Positions 1 through 10,568 of a stretch of DNA of 64,000 bases are shown here, piece by piece. Below the pieces are notes generated by a model. The model saw only the letters and a program-made list of their open reading frames with translations. It had not been told where the DNA came from and ran no database searches. This DNA comes from Hexactinellida sp. DTS-2022 (taxonomy: Eukaryota; Porifera; Hexactinellida): the NCBI GenBank assembly GCA_028753945.1, contig JAPNXP010000012.1, positions 4,858,501-4,922,500 on the forward strand, in the 5' to 3' direction. Numbering within the stretch: the stretch's first letter is position 1; every line of letters begins with the position of its first letter. Both the position numbers and the translations under genes were made by a program.

Positions 1-153
1 AGGTTTTGCGAGGATTTTGAAGGATATTTAAAACTGAATAATCGTTTAGGACAATTTATACTTAGCTACTATATTAATTTCCAAATTACACTCCGTGCTA
101 CCATAAACTCGTATATATATTATGAAGTGATTTAGGTTTATTTAAATTGCTAA

Positions 154-2335
154 TTACTTGAGATTCGCCTTGATGGACTCTAGTTTGTGTTTGAGTTGTG
201 TGTACAGCTGAGGGTCTGTGTGGTAGACGGCTGCCATTAGTCTCTCCAAGGCAAGGGTGGGGTGCTGTACTAGTTCTTGTTTGTGCGAATTGACTGTTTG
301 CAATACTTCCTTCATTTTATGCTCAAACTGCTGGAGTCGCTCCTCCAGGTGTCGCCTGCCCTCAGGCCCGTCGATCAGCTGACTCCGCTGCTCCTCGAAC
401 TCTCGGATGGACTCGGTTGCCTTTTCCAGATCCAGCTCTGTGCGGAGTGCGACGGCTAAGTTAGACTTCTTGATGCACTCGCTGCGCTCCTGGGCTAATC
501 CTATCCTCAGCTGGAGGTTCCCTATCGCCTCTCTAAGCACCTCGTACGTGGGGAACCTAGCAATAATACTGTCAGGTTATCTCAGTGCCGTAGCCACCAA
601 TTAAAAGTGGTCAGGTTAGATCGGGCTGGATACAGTACCAACAGGGCCAAGGGTTCAGGTTAACCTGTCCAACCAACTAAAAGTGGTCAGGTTGAAACCT
701 GACCAACCTGACCAGTGGCTACGGCCCTGTATCTTGTATGAACATTCAAGGGACCAAATATTGTGGCCATAATAGAGAGACTTCATAATAAGCGAACCCA
801 ACTAGCAACTTAATACGAACCTTATGTAAATTGTTAAATTAGAACCACAGGGCTTGTTTTCATATCAAAAATTGTCCACACTAAGCAGACCTGACTGCAA
901 CAACAACAACAACAACACCACTACTGTGTGTACGTACCTTGACTTGTGCTCCAGGCCCATCAGTTTGTATAGCCGGTTGAGAGACCTGTCTGATGAGGGT
1001 ATGATGAGACGGGGGGTGTCCTCACTCCCCGCGTGAGCGTCGCTGTCCCGCGGCTCTCGCGAGTTCTCCTCCAACAGAAGGGCCGTCTCTCGGGTCTCCG
1101 CAAACACAGACTTCACAGTTTCCAAACAGGCGAGCAGTTCCCCCATTTTCCGCTTCTCCGCCTCGTAGATCTGCGACACCAGAACGTACATTGTTCGTTG
1201 GTACTTAAGGTAGTGCATGAGCTCCTCTTGCTGACTGACCATCTCCTTCTGCTGGGCAAGTTTGTGCTCCATTTCTTTCGACAGCACCTGCCGTATCTCT
1301 CCCATAGCTATTTCCTCCACTTGCCTAGGGATTCCCTTGCAGTCTTCTTTGAACTGTTCCTCTGTGCGCATCAGCTGTTCCTGAGTGGAGAGGGTCAGAA
1401 TCCCCACCGCCTCTTCGTCTCCGGTCTCCTTCAGCTTTCTAACTTTCTCTTCCCAGTCCTGCAGAGACTCTTTGTGAGACTTAAACTTCTCTGTCTCCAG
1501 CTGAGCTCGGATCCTCTTCATTAGTCCCAGAGACTTCATTGATTGCACCTACACATTGTAATCAGGCTGTTATGTGTGTACAGGGATATAACAATACCTG
1601 AAGTATGCGTGGGTCAATGCGAGCCTGCTGTCCCTGTCTGTCTCCGCTTAACATTTCTGCGATAACCTCTGGCGTCAGTTCTCTCAGTTCTTTCAGATCC
1701 TTTGAGAACGATGCTTTGCAGAAATTATTCAATTCTACTGTGTACGCCTCCTGTGCCTCTAGGAACTCTTCCATCGGCAGCTGGCTGAAGAAGATGGGCG
1801 GGCCCTCCCCCCCGGGTCTCAGCCGCTTATTCAGCTCGCCCACCTGCGCCACAAGCGTGACCACCATCTCGTTGAATTTCTCCGTCTGCACCGCCAGCAT
1901 TGCGGTGGCCTTCTTGGTGCGATCTTCCGCTTGTTCCCTCTGGATGTCGAGCCGCGCCTTCTCCCCATTCAGCTCCAGCAGCTGTTTCTCGAGACACTTC
2001 TTTATGTTCAGGAGGGAGGCATTGCGCTTATTGGCGCGCGCTAGGCTCTCCTGCTCCTCCGAGTCCCCCGCTGGGGGGGCGTAGGCGGCGCGGAGAATGC
2101 GGTCCGTGTCCCCTCGCGTGGGGGCGATAGGGGGCGGGTCCGGGACGGGGGGGACGTCTCCGCGCTTTACCAGCCGCGGGAAGTGCGCACAGAGCGCGTT
2201 TATGAGCTGAATGCTGGCCGCGGGAATGTTGGGATCCTCCTCGCAGCAGTCCGCCAGCCCCTCCGCCACCTCCAGCAGCTCGCTCTGCTCAGGAGTAAGC
2301 GTCTCGCGCAGGAACTCTAACAGCTTATTATCCAT
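154..2335 (-). CDS. HAUS3: HAUS augmin-like complex subunit 3
   Basis: Three exons on the minus strand: 2335-1598, 1548-938 and 556-154, joined by GT-AG introns of 49 and 381 bp (phases 0 and 2). The joined product is 583 aa, close to the roughly 600 aa of vertebrate HAUS3. It is almost all predicted coiled coil. The order of conserved blocks fits HAUS3: an N-terminal segment with FFSQLPMEEFL, a central QQEELMHYLKYQRTMYVL block, and LNRLYKLM / TYEVLREAI split across the last intron. HAUS3 is part of the eight-subunit augmin complex that recruits gamma-tubulin to spindle microtubules for branching nucleation. The ATG at 2335 (MDNKLLEF) is the first in the exon; upstream in-frame codons have no ATG. 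Intron 2 is mostly transposon sequence. Family assignment rests on block order and length, not a search. Confidence 0.85.
583..729. mobile_element. MITE in HAUS3 intron 2 (CAGxGCCGTAGCCAC ends)
   Basis: A 147-bp segment starts CAGTGCCGTAGCCAC and ends with the inverted counterpart GTGGCTACGGCCCTG. Inside are several copies of a TGGTCAGGTT motif in both orientations. TATCT lies directly outside each end (578-582 and 730-734), a short candidate target duplication. No coding capacity. Ends like these occur in hAT-like non-autonomous elements, but the superfamily is not proven. Confidence 0.6.
735..895. mobile_element. Diverged pogo/Tigger-like MITE in HAUS3 intron 2
   Basis: This stretch resembles the element at 36718-36911: both share GAACATTCAAGGGACCAAA, ATAATAGAGAGACTTCATAA, a GGGTTTG/GGGCTTG block and the end AAGCAGACCTGACTG. 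It abuts the preceding MITE, so the two elements make up most of the 381-bp intron. The left end is degraded; the right end lies near 895. Confidence 0.65.
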
Positions 2336-2484
2336 GGTTCCTATAGACAATACCAGTATTGAGTTAAACTGCTATTCTGTGTTATAACAGAGTAATAGTA
2401 AACTGAAGTGTATTATAAATTTATAATAAATATTTGTCTTTAATGATTTTGAATTGAATGCGTACAAATGGCCTATGACGTCAG

Positions 2485-4146
2485 TTACAGATTGTTAAAC
2501 TCGAGTAGGAGAGTTCTCTTGTAGGGCTGTTCCGACATTTCTTCTGTGCTCTTTCCGCGGTTCTTGTCAGACTCCCCCTTTACGTGCTCTGCCATGCACT
2601 GCTTCCACCTGTAGGTGCCCGGGTATTCCCTCCTGTCGACGTCGATATCTTCCCCCAGCGCCTCCAGAGCTCTGTAGTCCGCCTTGCAGGGAGTCTCTCC
2701 GTACAGAAACACAGCCTGCGGCTCTGACCGAATAGACAACTTTTCTAGCTCCTTCTCCAAAGGTTCCTTCCCAGACAGCGCACTTATGCGCCGCGTGATA
2801 TACCCCTCCAGCAGCTGTCTCCCGTCCCTCTCTGTCAGGTTGCAGCTCTCCCCCAGGAAGTCCCAGTACTCCCGCCAGCCCACGTTAGAGCTCCTGGCCA
2901 GCTGTCTCCCGTCGCACTCCAGGCCCTTCTCCGGGTCCGTCCGTCTGTCCCGAGAGGACCTGTGCAGCGGACTCTTCATGCCCGGGGGACTCTTCCAGTC
3001 TTTGTAGAACTTATTCGCTTTCTCCTGGTTCAGGGGCCCCGCCCAGGCCCGACACAGGAGCTGCTCCTTTATCGGCGTGCCCTCTCTCTCCTCTGTCTCC
3101 ATGGATACCAGCTTGTCCGAGTGTCGATGCACCGGTTTCCCTAGAATGGGAGGCGTGGCGTTGTCCGGAGACCTGTACACAGGAACGAAATAGTTCTCTG
3201 AGAACAGGTTCTGGATTTGTCGTTTCCTCTCGGGATATTTACGGGAGCAGATCACTTCGATTGGGATTTCTCCCTCTTTGTTCGGCTTCGATACTTCTAC
3301 GTAGGCCTGTGTGATGAGAGCAGACGCCACCTTAACGGAGCCGAACTTGCAAGCGAAGTGCAGCGGCGTTTCTCCGAGGAGAGCGTCGCCTGTGTTCAGG
3401 TAGCTGGAGAGACAATTGGAGCGTCTGGAATTCCTGATAGTCAGCTGGTCGCTAGGGTAGAGCAGCTCCCACAGCTGTTCGCTGTTCAGGTGTCTCAGCA
3501 CTGTTTTGGCAGCCGTCGCGTTGTCGCTGAGCGCCGCTATGTGGAGCGCGTTGTAGTGACAGCGGATCTGCAGGATGGTAGGGACGTCCGAGGAAGTCAC
3601 CAGGTACTTGGGATTGGAAGCGATCAGCTGATCGAGAGAGGCGGAGTCGGCTCTCTCGATAGCGAGCTTCAGCTGGTTGAGGTCTTGCTGCTTGGGCGTG
3701 TGGTAGTCGGAGGGATCGGAGTCCAGGGAAGGTTTAGCGGCGGAGTTTGGGAGACGCTGCAAACTGAATTCCAACGCATCTTCTTTGCACTTGCAAACCT
3801 TGAATCGCATCTCTTTGTACCGACTGTGTATGGAGGTGAGCTCTGCTTTGGATTCACAGAAGTACTGTTCGGTTAGAGACGGGTCTATGTCTTCTACTGC
3901 AGACAGGTTTATACCGAATATAATGCTCGGTGCCGACTCATGCTTCTCTGTAGTCTGTGGCTCTTCTGAGATAAGGGGAGAAATGGGGAGGGAATCGTGA
4001 GTTCTGAGGAGTTTATTTACCATAATTGACCTGGTAAAATCATTAATAGGAATCTCAATATTGATGCCACGGGCAACTAATCTTTGTTTCAGCTCCTCGT
4101 TTGATATGTCATTCAAGTTAGAAATACAATCTGTTGTAGAGTCCAT
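2485..4146 (-). CDS. ANKLE2: ANKLE2-like LEM / ankyrin repeat protein
   Basis: A single 553-aa exon. Domains in order: a LEM-type helical motif at about residues 10-50 (SNEELKQRLVARGINI), a Caulimovirus-viroplasmin-type fold at about 75-130 (FGINLSAVEDID...YFCESKAEL...MRFKVCKCKEDALEF), then ankyrin repeats at about 195-305 (YNALHIAALSDNATAAK and GETPLHFACKFGSVKVA). This combination is diagnostic of ANKLE2/LEM4, which restrains VRK1 and brings PP2A to BAF so the nuclear envelope can reassemble after mitosis. Human ANKLE2 is about 940 aa with an N-terminal membrane segment; none is visible here, so this form is shorter and may be soluble, or a 5' exon is missing. It lies 149 bp upstream of HAUS3 on the same strand. 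Confidence 0.85.
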   Translation of the reverse strand: MDSTTDCISNLNDISNEELKQRLVARGINIEIPINDFTRSIMVNKLLRTHDSLPISPLISEEPQTTEKHESAPSIIFGINLSAVEDIDPSLTEQYFCESKAELTSIHSRYKEMRFKVCKCKEDALEFSLQRLPNSAAKPSLDSDPSDYHTPKQQDLNQLKLAIERADSASLDQLIASNPKYLVTSSDVPTILQIRCHYNALHIAALSDNATAAKTVLRHLNSEQLWELLYPSDQLTIRNSRRSNCLSSYLNTGDALLGETPLHFACKFGSVKVASALITQAYVEVSKPNKEGEIPIEVICSRKYPERKRQIQNLFSENYFVPVYRSPDNATPPILGKPVHRHSDKLVSMETEEREGTPIKEQLLCRAWAGPLNQEKANKFYKDWKSPPGMKSPLHRSSRDRRTDPEKGLECDGRQLARSSNVGWREYWDFLGESCNLTERDGRQLLEGYITRRISALSGKEPLEKELEKLSIRSEPQAVFLYGETPCKADYRALEALGEDIDVDRREYPGTYRWKQCMAEHVKGESDKNRGKSTEEMSEQPYKRTLLLEFNNL

Positions 4147-4330
4147 TTGAATATCTATTTATTTACAGAGCAATACAAGCTGTAACATATAAATTAATGC
4201 TACCAGAATGAGAATTATAATTATCCATGAATACTACATTCTACTAGATCTAATATAGAGAGCAAAACAATACAGTATCTTCTTTTATTAGTTAAGAATT
4301 CTAGCTTATCATCTTTGCAAATACACCTTT

Positions 4331-4927
4331 TCAGCTCTTCGCACTTGTATATAGCTTGTATACGAATGTCCCGAATATATCTAACCCAAGATTTCCCTTG
4401 GCATCAAACAGCTCAGCAATAGAACGGGACTGGGACTTAGTTATGAGCGCCGCGCTCTTAGATTCCCTGTAGGACATGGTGACGCTGTAGTTGGGATCAA
4501 ACCGCTTCAGCGAGGTAGAAACAGTGACAGTAGCATTTGTCGTGAAGCCGGCCGGGTCGCGTGCAGTACCTGAATACACGTAGCTCTTCTCGAAGAGAAA
4601 CGAAAATATATAGAGAGACAGCATCAACAGAGCGTAGCCACTCACACAGAATAATATAACAGGATATGAAGCAGGGTACCCAACTAAGTAGTCATAAGCA
4701 AAAGCTATCAGAGCCAGTAATACAGACAAACCCGACAATATTATCTTTGCATCTGTCAAATGGTTATTTTCCTTGAAGTTAAAACCTTTATTGAAGATCT
4801 TCTTTATGACGTCATCAAGCCCGTGTTTGACTCCTGTGGTGTCCCATTTATCTAGCTTGATGGGCTTCTCGAAAAGAGTTGGGAAAAACTCAGGATTACG
4901 CGGTGAAAGATTCTGTTGTCTTGACAT
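4331..4927 (-). CDS. SPCS2: Signal peptidase complex subunit 2
   Basis: A complete 198-aa single-exon ORF beginning at the ATG at 4927. The N-terminal KPIKLDKWDTTGVKHGLDD block is typical of SPCS2 (25-kDa signal peptidase subunit). Two adjacent hydrophobic helices follow at about 62-85 and 89-113 with a very short luminal turn, as expected for the ER double-spanning topology. The C-terminal half is a cytosolic domain with conserved SFDPNYSV-like text (RFDPNYSVTMSYRESK). The vertebrate protein is about 226 aa. It supports SEC11 signal peptide cleavage in the ER. It ends 184 bp before the ANKLE2 start codon on the same strand. Confidence 0.93.
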   Translation of the reverse strand: MSRQQNLSPRNPEFFPTLFEKPIKLDKWDTTGVKHGLDDVIKKIFNKGFNFKENNHLTDAKIILSGLSVLLALIAFAYDYLVGYPASYPVILFCVSGYALLMLSLYIFSFLFEKSYVYSGTARDPAGFTTNATVTVSTSLKRFDPNYSVTMSYRESKSAALITKSQSRSIAELFDAKGNLGLDIFGTFVYKLYTSAKS

Positions 4928-5343
4928 TAGATAAACTATACAAGTAATATACTCCGCTTAATACATATGAATTAATTAATCCATCCACATATGGCTAGTT
5001 ATACAAATCTCGAAACCAAAAATTACAGCCGACTCAACTCCATTTAATTTGGATAGTTGGTTACTGGAGATTTGTCTCGATTAAGCGGAGTCCCCCCCCA
5101 TAAATTACTATTTTTATAGATTCCATATTCGAAATAATAATAATGAGATTTTGATAGCATTTGCCATTGTCTTCGCGACGGATCATTCTCTCACAAAGGC
5201 CGCTTCGCTGACTTAGTTCGTTGAACTTCGTTCATGTAAGACACTATACAACATAATTAACGGGCGCTACGCGGCCTTATTCTCCTCAAATAAACACTCT
5301 TATAAATAAGCTAAACATGTGACTAGTAATTAAATATGAGTTT

Positions 5344-5484
5344 ACTTATCCACCGATCATCGGCGTTTGTATTAAAAAACCTCGCTACTTTCTACCGATT
5401 GTTTATTTATGTTTATAAAAAACACCATCGGTAGAAACTAGCCAGGTTATTTAATACAAACGCCGATGATCGGTGGATAAGTAA
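5344..5484. mobile_element. Foldback MITE, CCGATCATCGGCG family, copy 1
   Basis: The 141-bp element is nearly all inverted repeat. The arm ACTTATCCACCGATCATCGG at the left is mirrored at the right by CCGATGATCGGTGGATAAGT, and homology continues inward through TTTGTATTAAAAAACCTCGC to a central A/T-rich loop with AAACA. A close second copy lies at 54287-54424 and a more distant relative at 53370-53488. Confidence 0.85.
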
Positions 5485-5724
5485 ATTCTTAAATTATACG
5501 TACTTAATTCATTCAGTTCAGTACATTAGAACCTCGTTAGTATGAACACTTGTTGAATCATTTTGTTATGCAGAAGCTAAATCCTGGGTTAGTAAATTAC
5601 TTAATGGATCACAAATATTTCAGAGATTTTTGTTCAGCTAACTAGGTCGTGTGGTCATTTCCCGTTCAAAATATTAAACATGTAACAGAAGTATAAAATT
5701 ATGCTAATTATCAGTTTAAATACA

Positions 5725-5879
5725 GTCACTCCGCTTAATTGGGTGACTTTGGTTCTAGAGTTGTTTGAATCAATTAACCGAAAATATTACAAGCCAAACG
5801 TAAAATCAATTCCGTAATCATCTGAATCTCTCAATTAGTCAAGCAGATACTTAACAGGTGGCTCAATTAGCCGGAGTCG
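5725..5879. mobile_element. Diverged pogo/Tigger-like MITE
   Basis: The left end CAGTCACTCCGCTTAATTGG and right end CTCAATTAGCCGGAGTCG form a degraded inverted repeat. They match the ends of the well-preserved element at 29703-29886 (CAGTCGACTCCGCTTAATAG). The central part shares the TTAACCGAAAATATT-like block. Non-coding. Confidence 0.6.
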
Positions 5880-6579
5880 AATTTACTACAGAACAGTTGT
5901 ACATAAAAATGGCCCATTATGGTAATACATAATTATGTGCAATAAATACATTCTTAAATCTCCAGATATACTAGGGGCTGTTACAACACCATAGTTTTGG
6001 TTATTCATTATATCTGTATCAGGAGGACAAAACATTGATAACTGGTTCACTAGATTTATGTCTCCATTTCCAATCGAGTAATACAACTATCTCTAGTAAA
6101 CGTGTCTCCTGTTCATTGTTATAACAAAGTTATAATATGGATTGAATTTGTGGGCTAGATTATTAATTTAAGTCACCTCAACATCATTCAGTTACTTCGA
6201 AACCAGCATTAACATTATAGAAATTTTGGCAATCATTGTGTTATCAACAACAATGTTATGTCTATGTCTGGGTGTTAACTTAACCACTATTGAATTAGAG
6301 CCCAAAAGCAGAGTTTCGTCTTAACGTATATTTAACGAGAGAATTTACAAGAATTTGCGGTCATGCAAACAGAAATTTTGGAAATTTTTATAACAATTTC
6401 GTCCGCACTATATCTTACACTTGTGGCTGTGGCCATTTGCTTATAGTCCAAGCAAATTCCTTTTGGAAATGATATGCTACTATATACAAATAAAGCGAAT
6501 AAGTAGCACGTAAATAAATGTTGCTGAGATTTGGAACTATTAATCCTCAAATAAGATGTGAAAATGGGGATATACAAAC

Positions 6580-6978
6580 GGGCTGAAACGAATATACCGA
6601 ATATTCGTTCGAAATGATTGAACGAATATTCGTTCGTTTCCAAAAGAATATTCGTTTTGAAACTAATATTCGTTTGGACGAATATTAGATTGAAACGGAT
6701 ATCCATTGACTACTTTTCGACAAGAACATGACTTTGTTTAGCTTATAGTGATCGTAAATAGAAATCCCTACCTAAACTAGCTGATTATTAGCCAACTTGT
6801 GTATAAAACATTTTGTAACTATTATTAAACCATTGTAACATTAACAAAAACCTATTTTCCAATGTATTTTGTGTCTTGAAATTGATTTAATGCATAGTCA
6901 TCCAAACGAACGAATAATCGAATATTCGTTCGTTCAGAAAAGTTTCGTTCGCTACATTTCGAATATTCGTTTCAGCCC
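6580..6978. mobile_element. hAT-like non-autonomous element (GGGCTGAAACGAATAT ends)
   Basis: Terminal inverted repeats GGGCTGAAACGAATAT at 6580 and its complement ending at 6978 bound a 399-bp segment. The interior near both ends is packed with GAATATTCGTT palindromes (6597-6690 and 6908-6970). Flanks TATACAAAC and TATTACAAAC look like a target duplication that has since gained or lost one base. The ORF at 6332-6706 overlaps the element edge and is not a gene. Confidence 0.65.
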
Positions 6979-7342
6979 TATTACAAACGATACACAAATA
7001 CAGTATATGATTGGAAACCCGTCTAAACTATGTGAATTGAGATTTTTAACGACAAACCGTCTTGTCACACTTGCTTTTAAATAAGAAAATACATTTGCAC
7101 ATAAATGTCACACATTGAAAGCAAAAAGATAGTTTATTTGATTAACATTAAAATGCAAAACAACAACGACATATAAGAGAATCAGCAAAAACAATAAAAT
7201 CGCCGTTAGCTAATATGGCATTACTCAGCATTGATGAGTGTTCGTAAAGCTATTCAATAAGTTAATTAGAACAGAACCGGTGTATTATTAGGAACCAAGT
7301 GAACTGATAAACCCAACCAATCTGCATACAAATACGCGTGAG

Positions 7343-8818
7343 CTATGACTGAGAGGCAGCTATCACTTTATTGTGCACCCTTGATATGTGTGTGGTCAGT
7401 ACGTATTTCCTAAAGAAGGACTTGAGGCAGTAGTGGCATTGGAAGGGCCGTTCCCCGCTATGCACGATGAGGTGCCTCTTGAGGCCCGTGTTGGACTTGT
7501 AGGACTTCTCGCAGATGGGGCAGTGGAACTTGCGTTCTAAGAGGTCGGGAGTGGTCTTGGTGGTCGCGTAGTAGGAGGGGGGAGAGCTGTTGGAGCAGAA
7601 TGCGTCAGCTGACTGTATGTGCGAGGTGGGGTACAGCGAGAAGAGCTGCGTCTGGTCGGGCAGGTCCTGAGTGGAGGGGAGGGACAGCGGCGGTCTCTGG
7701 GTCTCTGGGGAGGAGGGGAGGCTCAGATAGGGGTGGTTGGGACGCGGCTTGAACACGCCCTTACAGGACTTGCACTGGAAGTGGCTGGAGTTGGTCTTGT
7801 CGTAACTTTCGTGTGAGTTGAGTTCGTTCGTGAAACGGTTGGTAAAACCGTTTTTCAGAGGTGTCGTGAAGGGAGACTGGTGCGGGGAGTTTCCCTCTCC
7901 GACCACGTGCAGCTTGACTGCCGAGTTGAGTGTGGTGGAGACCAGCGGACTGTTGTTGGGCGAGAGGGGCCGGCTCGAGCTGGCAGCGCTGATTGAGATC
8001 GGACTCTGCAGGTGCAGGTTGAGGGGGTGGCTCGCGGCGGGCACGGCGGCTATGGGGGAGGTGATTGGGAGCAGACCCGTCGAGTTCGTACTGGACGTGA
8101 CGGTGTAAGAAGTGTCCTGAAAGGAAATGGTAATAGGTGGAGACTGGGAAGTGCTGATCGGGAGTGAAGTGGGATCTGATTTTATGAGAGGATAAACCTG
8201 TTGGTTTAGGAAAGCAACGTTTGCTAAGCTGTCCGTCTTAGCGGGAAGAGCAGGATCGTCGCAAGGATTGTCTGGAGAAATATAATAATCATCCTCTGAA
8301 TGAAAGTGCTTGTCAGGATTTTCAAATGCTACTGGGTTTATACTGACTTGGAATATATTAGCTAGAAGAAGGAGAAAGGTTATAATTATATTTACAGTCA
8401 AAAACGGTTTTTTCTTACTAATCGGTATTTTCTAAATTCTAACTAACTATTTATTCTAAATGTGTAAGAAATTCCAATTTTGTTAATTAAATTTTCAATC
8501 GGATTTTTCTTACTGTAATTTCATGCAAAGAATTGGTTAGAAAAAAACCAGTTCAACTGTATATACTATAAAATGAAATAAATAACTACCTGTGTCGGAG
8601 ACCGCTTCTCCATCCGACCATCCCGGAGATCTGCACAGAGAATCCATCCTGGAGTTCTCGTACGTACTTCTGTCATCCTTTGTCTGCAAATGCAAATAAT
8701 ACTCAACTGCAAAGTCCACATAGTTAGAGGGGCGCGTGGACAGGGCGGATACGACAAACTCCTGCACCATGTCGTGTAGCATGAACGGAATCTCCATCAC
8801 AAATTTCTTTGTAGCCAT
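7343..8818 (-). CDS. RIIa dimerization/docking domain + C2H2 zinc finger protein, paralog A
   Basis: Two exons, 8818-8590 and 8361-7343, with GT donor and a pyrimidine-rich AG acceptor; phases agree and give 415 aa. Exon 1 encodes an RII-alpha-type dimerization/docking domain (about residues 8-45: IPFMLHDMVQEF...SNYVDFAVEYYLHL), very like the IPPGL...FAVEYF core of PKA regulatory subunits and ROPN1/SPA17. The middle is a Ser/Pro-rich linker with a Cys-X2-Cys lacking His (FQCKSCKGVF). The C-terminus has two good C2H2 fingers (FHCPICEKSY...LKRHLIVH and FQCHYCLKSF...LTTHISRVH) with a TGERP-like linker, HSGERP. Inferred role: dimeric DNA-binding regulator that could dock AKAP-like helices. I know of no named family with this architecture. 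A paralog lies 1.7 kb upstream. Confidence 0.8.
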
Positions 8819-10568
8819 GATATGATATTCCAACTTCAACTATGAAATGTGTTACGTGTACAAATGTACAAGTAATAAGAAGGCTCTATATATGTCCAGT
8901 TCAGGCTGTATGTATGCATAAATGGCGGTTGCGATTTGAGTATGAGGATGGTGTAATCGAAACTGTTTGTGTCACGAATAAACTGAATGAAGCCAGCGCC
9001 AGTACTAGCGTCTCTGACCAATAATAATGATTGTTATAGAATGCTGATGAGTAATGAGAATGACATTGAACCATCAAAATTAAATTGGTACTAACACTAA
9101 AGATTCACCCACAGACAAAACGCTCTCACAAGCGTGATAGAAAAGTGATAATAGCTTATTTGTTGCATGTTGACACTAAAACTTGGGTGGTCGCGTGAAA
9201 GTGTGTCAGAAGTGGAAAGTAATGCAACTTACGCTAGTGACTACTTGAACTATTGAAGATGTCTTTCATTGTCGTAATATTATCTGGCATATTGAACTGA
9301 ATTATGGATCCCCGCTCGTTGAATAATCCAGACAACTCTGAACAATGAAATTCTGTCAAAGTAAATGGCAAATCTAGAACCTGTTATAGGAATGTGGAAT
9401 CGATTCTGGTACTTAATTTCAGCAGATTCTAGTAAATACTAAATAGATTGGAGAATTGGATTGATCAACTTCGATGTGTAGTATTTATATGGATAATAAT
9501 GCCTCATCTTGCAGTAGATAAACAAAATAAACTGGATAAAACAAAACAATAATAATTACGGGTCTGATTTTGAGCTTGTGATGATTATAATTTTTTCCAT
9601 ACAAATCTACGAGCAAGGACATCAAATACCTCATTATATAAACTCCTGCGCCAAACAAATAGTTACACCATGCACCATGATTGACAAATATTAAATGGAG
9701 CAATCTAATAAGTCAACAACTAGTTATGCACTTGAACAAACTAGGGAAAACAAGGTTCAAACAAGGATTCGGTTAACCGGCTAACCGGTTAACGGTTATA
9801 AATTTTATTAACCAGTTAGCCGGTCTGTTGAATATCAGCAGAGTTATTGGGAAAGTAATGTATAAAGTATTAAAAAAATTTGAATTTTATCAGGTAAAAT
9901 AGTCCCAAATTCATTTCTCATCATCACTTAATACATTTTCTTAGACAACATTGATTTAAAATTTACCTAAAAGCACGAAATGTATGTTACTATACTTTTG
10001 CTGTTATACTTTATACTTACTGCTGAGTCTATTCTGTAGGAAGTACAATCAAATTTTTAATCAAGGATTTATTGTATTGAGTAGGATGGGCGGTTAACCG
10101 GTTAACCGTGGCGAGAAATCGAATTGTAACCGTAGCCTCAGATCGGTTAACCAACCCCACCCTTGCAAGGTTCAAACAAGGATTGTATGACCGATACAAT
10201 CATACAAAGACCGAATAATCGTTGTGTTCGCTTGTTAAGGGTGCTAATTAGATTAATTAAATGTTTATAATATACTAAATCTCAAGCTATTAGATTCCTA
10301 TATTACCAACAACTCCATTTGTTTACGTCGTTATTAATCAACTCATTAAACATACAAATGGTAAAATAATTAAATTATAGAATGAAAATAATCACATTAA
10401 AACAACTCAAAATACCATATCCATCATCACGTGCAGATTTTAATTGATCTTATTTGAAATCGTGTTTTCTGTAATTAACTCCGTTACTACGAGTTGAGGT
10501 TCTAACTAGGAATAATTATAGTGTATTTGCTATTGCGAAAACATTTCTATAACAATCAAACTATGGCA
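8819..10568. other. Intergenic between the two RIIa-zinc finger genes
   Basis: No coding exon recognised. Short ORFs at 8836-9024 and 9485-9703 have no family character. The main structure is a segment with GGTTAACCGG ends flanked by exact 19-bp direct repeats (9751-10184). The remainder is AT-rich. Confidence 0.6.
9751..10184. mobile_element. Element with GGTTAACCGG ends between 19-bp direct repeats
   Basis: The 19-bp sequence CAAGGTTCAAACAAGGATT occurs at 9751-9769 and again at 10166-10184. The 396 bp between carries GGTTAACCGG motifs at the left (TTCGGTTAACCGGCTAACC) and at the right (GGCGGTTAACCGGTTAACCG and GATCGGTTAACCAACC). The ends CAAGG...CCTTG are also inverted. It looks like a hAT-like non-autonomous insertion, although the flanking repeat is longer than the usual 8 bp. 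Confidence 0.55.

Larger units (their letters stand above)
4928..7342. other. Intergenic, MITE-rich, no gene seen
   Basis: AT-rich DNA with no ORF that has recognisable protein character. It holds a partial pogo-like end near 5026-5093 (ACTCCGCTTAAT-type motifs), the foldback element at 5344-5484, another partial pogo-like end at about 5522, a MITE at 5725-5879 and a hAT-like element at 6580-6978. Short ORFs here fall inside repeats. Confidence 0.7.

Noticed and set aside
6332-6706. 124-codon minus-strand ORF
   Set aside because: Overlaps the end of a hAT-like element and its GAATATTCG repeats; no recognisable domain.
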